13,851 nucleotides of DNA from contig JAFPBC010000251.1 in NCBI GenBank assembly GCA_017390595.1, positions 1 to 13,851 of the forward strand. The letters run 5' to 3'. The position numbers and the translations under genes were made by a program. Positions 13,354 through 13,851 of this stretch are shown piece by piece. The stretch's first letter is position 1. Each line of letters starts with the position of its first letter. This DNA is from Selenomonadales bacterium. GTDB lineage: Bacteria; Bacillota; Negativicutes; RGIG982. Under the pieces are notes generated by a model. It was not told where the DNA came from. It ran no database searches and worked only from the letters and a program-made list of their open reading frames with translations.

Positions 13354-13851
13354 TTATTTATGGCGACGAACAACTGCATCGATCGCCAATACGTCTTTTA
13401 ATACATCTTCAAGCTGGTCAACGGCGAGCATATTCGGGCCGTCGCAGAGCGCTTCTTCCGGTTTGTCATGGATCTCCATGAAAAGTCCGTCGATGCCCGT
13501 TGCTACTGCCGCACGAGTGAGCGTGCTGACGAACTGACGCTGACCGCTCGAGCACGTACCACCGCCGCCGGGGAGCTGTACGCTGTGCGTTGCGTCAAAG
13601 ATAACGGGATAACCGCATTCACGCATGATAGCGAGACCGCGCATATCAACGACAAGGTTGTGGTAGCCGAAGGACGCGCCGCGTTCGGTGAGCATGATGT
13701 TTTCTGCACCTGCATGTTTCAATTTGTCAACGACGTTTTTCATGTCGTCGGGTGCAAGGAACTGACCTTTTTTGACATTGACGACACAACCGCTTTTCGC
13801 GACTGTTTCGAGAAGGTCTGTCTGACGGCAAAGGAATGCCGGGATCTGCAT
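13354..13851 (-). CDS. kdsA: 3-deoxy-8-phosphooctulonate (Kdo 8-P) synthase, 5' end cut by window
   Basis: The C-terminal 166 codons of KdsA are present. This enzyme condenses phosphoenolpyruvate with arabinose 5-phosphate. Visible hallmarks are QIPAFLCRQTDLL at the very edge, NVKKGQFLAP, LTERGASFGY, FDATHSVQLPGG and MEIHDKPEEALCDGPN. H in DATHS, E in MEIH and D in CDGPN correspond to three of the four metal ligands known from metal-dependent KdsA; the fourth, an N-terminal Cys, is outside the window, so the metal class cannot be decided. The ATG at the window edge is internal: the family is about 270-280 aa, and QIPAFLCRQ is a mid-protein motif. The stop is 15 bases before kdsD. Confidence 0.96.
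   Translation of the reverse strand: MQIPAFLCRQTDLLETVAKSGCVVNVKKGQFLAPDDMKNVVDKLKHAGAENIMLTERGASFGYHNLVVDMRGLAIMRECGYPVIFDATHSVQLPGGGGTCSSGQRQFVSTLTRAAVATGIDGLFMEIHDKPEEALCDGPNMLAVDQLEDVLKDVLAIDAVVRRHK

Noticed and set aside
12403..13401. 332-codon open frame on the plus strand opposite kdsD
   Set aside because: Antisense shadow of a clear KdsD; Cys- and Arg-rich translation without motifs.

Overview
The window is about 13.9 kb of densely packed coding sequence. Every convincing gene lies on the minus strand, so transcription runs from high to low coordinates. The combination of strong Firmicutes-type ribosome binding sites (AGGAGG), complete Gram-negative LPS genes and a porin carrying an S-layer homology (SLH) domain points to a diderm Firmicute of the class Negativicutes, probably near Selenomonas/Mitsuokella. 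The genus is an inference. No tRNA, rRNA, mobile element or CRISPR was seen.

Layout in transcription order. (1) 13851 to 6524, one tight run: kdsA (5' end cut by the window), kdsD, kdsC, an LpxL-type lipid A acyltransferase, lptC, lptA, lptB, a single lptF/G-type permease and a DUF3084 coiled-coil membrane protein, closed by a strong terminator at 6480-6511. Spacings run from a 4-base overlap to 32 bases. (2) 6425 to 4947: a consensus-like promoter, a leader of about 260 bases with unusual composition, an OmpM-type SLH porin (4986-6149) and a terminator. (3) 4943 to 2957: a hairpin leader, a YqgF/RuvC-like nuclease gene, two unrecognised exported-protein genes (146 and 304 aa) and a long terminator-like inverted repeat. 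(4) 2895 to 1: a candidate promoter, a short LptD-like outer-membrane protein, rfaE1 (heptose-7-phosphate kinase) and rfaE2 (heptose-1-phosphate adenylyltransferase, 3' end cut by the window).

Together the genes cover Kdo synthesis (KdsD, KdsA, KdsC), late acylation of lipid A (LpxL-type), the LPS transport bridge (LptB and LptF/G in the inner membrane, LptC and LptA across the periplasm, LptD-like in the outer membrane), heptose activation for the inner core (RfaE1, RfaE2) and attachment of the outer membrane to peptidoglycan (OmpM). No LptE, no second LptF/G and no KdsB are present here.

The enzymes are ordinary. The parts worth a second look are a reduced LptD with one conserved-looking cysteine pair, a 304-aa exported protein with six repeats of about 20 residues, the DUF3084 gene at the end of the Lpt operon, and the ompM leader, which has 63 consecutive bases without U and a possible alternative fold.
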